Part shown: positions 6,705 through 7,329 of the stretch, in pieces
Position numbering within the stretch: the stretch's first letter is position 1
How the letters are laid out: every line of letters starts with the position of its first letter
Origin: an uncultured Methanobrevibacter sp.
Lineage (GTDB): Archaea; Methanobacteriota; Methanobacteria; Methanobacteriales; Methanobacteriaceae
Assembly (NCBI GenBank): GCA_902783085.1
Contig: CACZPT010000191.1
Location: forward strand, 1-7,329
DNA length: 7,329 nt
Direction of reading: 5' to 3'
Notes under the pieces: model-generated
What the model was told of the DNA's origin: nothing
Databases searched by the model: none
Seen by the model: only the letters and a program-made list of their open reading frames with translations
Position numbers and translations under genes: made by a program

Positions 6705-6722
6705 ATTTTATTTTATTTTTTG
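6705..6722 (+). terminator. T-rich terminator after the atwA-usp pair
   Basis: Directly after the usp stop the + strand is nearly all T (16 of the 18 bases at 6705-6722 are A or T in a TTTTATTTTATTTTTT pattern). T-rich tracts like this end transcription in archaea without a hairpin. A new promoter-like box follows. Confidence 0.55.
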
Positions 6723-6729
6723 TTATTAA

Positions 6730-6815
6730 TTTAGTTTTTACTAAACTTTTAAATATTATAGCAATCTAATTATTAATAACTAAACATTTTGTTTGTTTTC
6801 AAAAAAGGAGATATT
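6730..6815 (+). promoter_or_regulatory. Promoter, small palindrome and ribosome site of the ferredoxin-reductase operon
   Basis: A TATA-like box CTTTTAAATATTATA lies at 6746-6760, predicting a transcript start near 6775-6780 and a leader of about 40 bases. Immediately before it is a 6-base inverted repeat, TTTAGT at 6730-6735 and ACTAAA at 6740-6745. The half-site ACTAAAC recurs at 6779-6785, near the predicted start. AAGGAGAT at 6804-6811 is a strong ribosome binding site, 4 bases before the ATG at 6816. Confidence 0.5.
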
Positions 6816-6983
6816 ATGATAGTTAAAGATTGGTGTTCATTCTGTGGGGAATGTGCTGGTGTTTGTCCAAGAAACCTCATACAAGTAAGGGAGTATTCTT
6901 TGGTTTTTAATGATGATGACTGTAAAGATTGTGATACATGTATTAAAGCATGTCCTATAGACGCTTTAGAAAAAGAGGATTGA
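6816..6983 (+). CDS. Small 2[4Fe-4S] ferredoxin
   Basis: The 55-residue protein consists of two CxxCxxCxxxCP motifs: C7, C10, C13, C17 followed by P18, and C36, C39, C42, C46 followed by P47. Each should hold one [4Fe-4S] cluster, so this is a low-potential cytoplasmic electron carrier. The frame is open back to a TTG at 6789, but the ATG at 6816 is the true start: it has a strong GGAGAT site 4 bases upstream and gives the normal length for the family. The stop is 5 bases before the next ATG. Known: in Methanosarcina acetivorans a ferredoxin gene lies beside the geranylgeranyl reductase gene, and the ferredoxin is needed for full reduction of archaeal lipid chains. The same pairing here makes it the likely electron donor to the downstream reductase. 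Confidence 0.92.
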   Translation: MIVKDWCSFCGECAGVCPRNLIQVREYSLVFNDDDCKDCDTCIKACPIDALEKED

Positions 6984-6988
6984 TTTTA

Positions 6989-7329
6989 ATGATTGAAACA
7001 GACGTTATAGTAGTTGGTTCTGGACCGGCGGGTTCAAGTGCAGCAAAACATGCTGCATTAGGCGGAGCAAAAGTTATTTTAATGGATAAAAAATCTGAAA
7101 TTGGTGCACCAAAAAGATGTGCTGAAGGTGTTTCTATTGCAGGTCTTGAAAAATTAGGAATTGAACCTAATCCTCGTTGGGTTACTCAGGAAGTTCAGGG
7201 TGTAAGATTGGTTGCCCCTGATAAAACAGATATATGGTTAACTAAAGATGAAGTTGAATTACCAGAAGCAGGTTACATCTTAGAGAGAAAAGTATTTGAT
7301 AAGCATATGGCAATGGATGCTGCAAGAGC
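6989..7329 (+). CDS. Geranylgeranyl reductase, archaeal lipid biosynthesis (3'-partial)
   Basis: The first 113 codons are visible and the frame runs off the right edge; full-length family members are around 400 residues. The N-terminus is an FAD-binding Rossmann motif: a short strand TDVIVVGSGPAGSSAAKHAA with G10, G12 and G15, and an acidic residue (D33) after the second strand. KRCAEG at 42-47 holds C44, matching the conserved cysteine near the flavin in archaeal geranylgeranyl reductases. The stretch LPEAGYILERKVFDKHMA also fits the family. The enzyme saturates the double bonds of the digeranylgeranylglycerol phospholipid side chains to give phytanyl chains. The ATG at 6989 has GAGGAT (6975-6980) in front of it, overlapping the end of the ferredoxin gene, so the two are co-translated. 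Related flavin monooxygenase-like dehydrogenases are the alternative, but the KRCAEG motif and the ferredoxin neighbour favour this call. Confidence 0.9.
   Translation, partial: MIETDVIVVGSGPAGSSAAKHAALGGAKVILMDKKSEIGAPKRCAEGVSIAGLEKLGIEPNPRWVTQEVQGVRLVAPDKTDIWLTKDEVELPEAGYILERKVFDKHMAMDAAR

Noticed and set aside
6789..6815. TTG start adding nine residues to the ferredoxin
   Set aside because: The added stretch contains the GGAGAT ribosome site of the ATG at 6816, and the shorter protein has the normal family length.

Overview
The window is AT-rich, has archaeal-style promoters (TATA-like boxes of the TTTAAATA/ATATAAAT type about 35-60 bases before start codons) and ribosome binding sites of the GTGAT/GGAGAT type that match the archaeal 16S rRNA tail. 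It carries a gene for methyl-coenzyme M reductase component A2 and the start of an archaeal isoprenoid-lipid reductase. Together these point to a mesophilic methanogen, most likely a member of the Methanobacteriales such as Methanobrevibacter. The genus is an inference from composition and gene content.

Left part (1-3605): a DNA-repair-like operon. The window opens inside a gene whose frame stays open to the left edge. Its visible 604 codons are a long, very acidic, low-complexity stretch containing a 99-base tandem repeat, followed by two small winged-helix-like domains resembling the DUF3320 tail of large superfamily 1 helicases. Nine bases after its stop comes a complete uvrC, the nuclease subunit of nucleotide excision repair.

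Middle (3606-4571): a membrane-anchored zinc-ribbon protein (+ strand) converges, with a 3-base gap, on a small helical protein of unknown function (- strand). The latter is divergent from the next operon across an AT-rich promoter region of about 80 bases.

Right part (4572-7329): atwA encodes a soluble protein with two ABC ATPase domains that takes part in ATP-dependent activation of methyl-coenzyme M reductase. It is followed with no gap by a UspA-type protein, and the pair ends at a T-rich stretch. After a new promoter comes a 55-residue 2[4Fe-4S] ferredoxin, then the 5' part of a geranylgeranyl reductase gene that runs off the right edge. The last two form a known functional pair: the ferredoxin supplies electrons for saturating archaeal membrane lipids.

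I see no RNA genes, CRISPR array, insertion sequence or prophage genes. No wholly new system is evident. The most unusual items are the acidic repeat/winged-helix protein coupled to uvrC, the zinc-ribbon surface protein, and the asymmetric ATP sites of the A2 protein.
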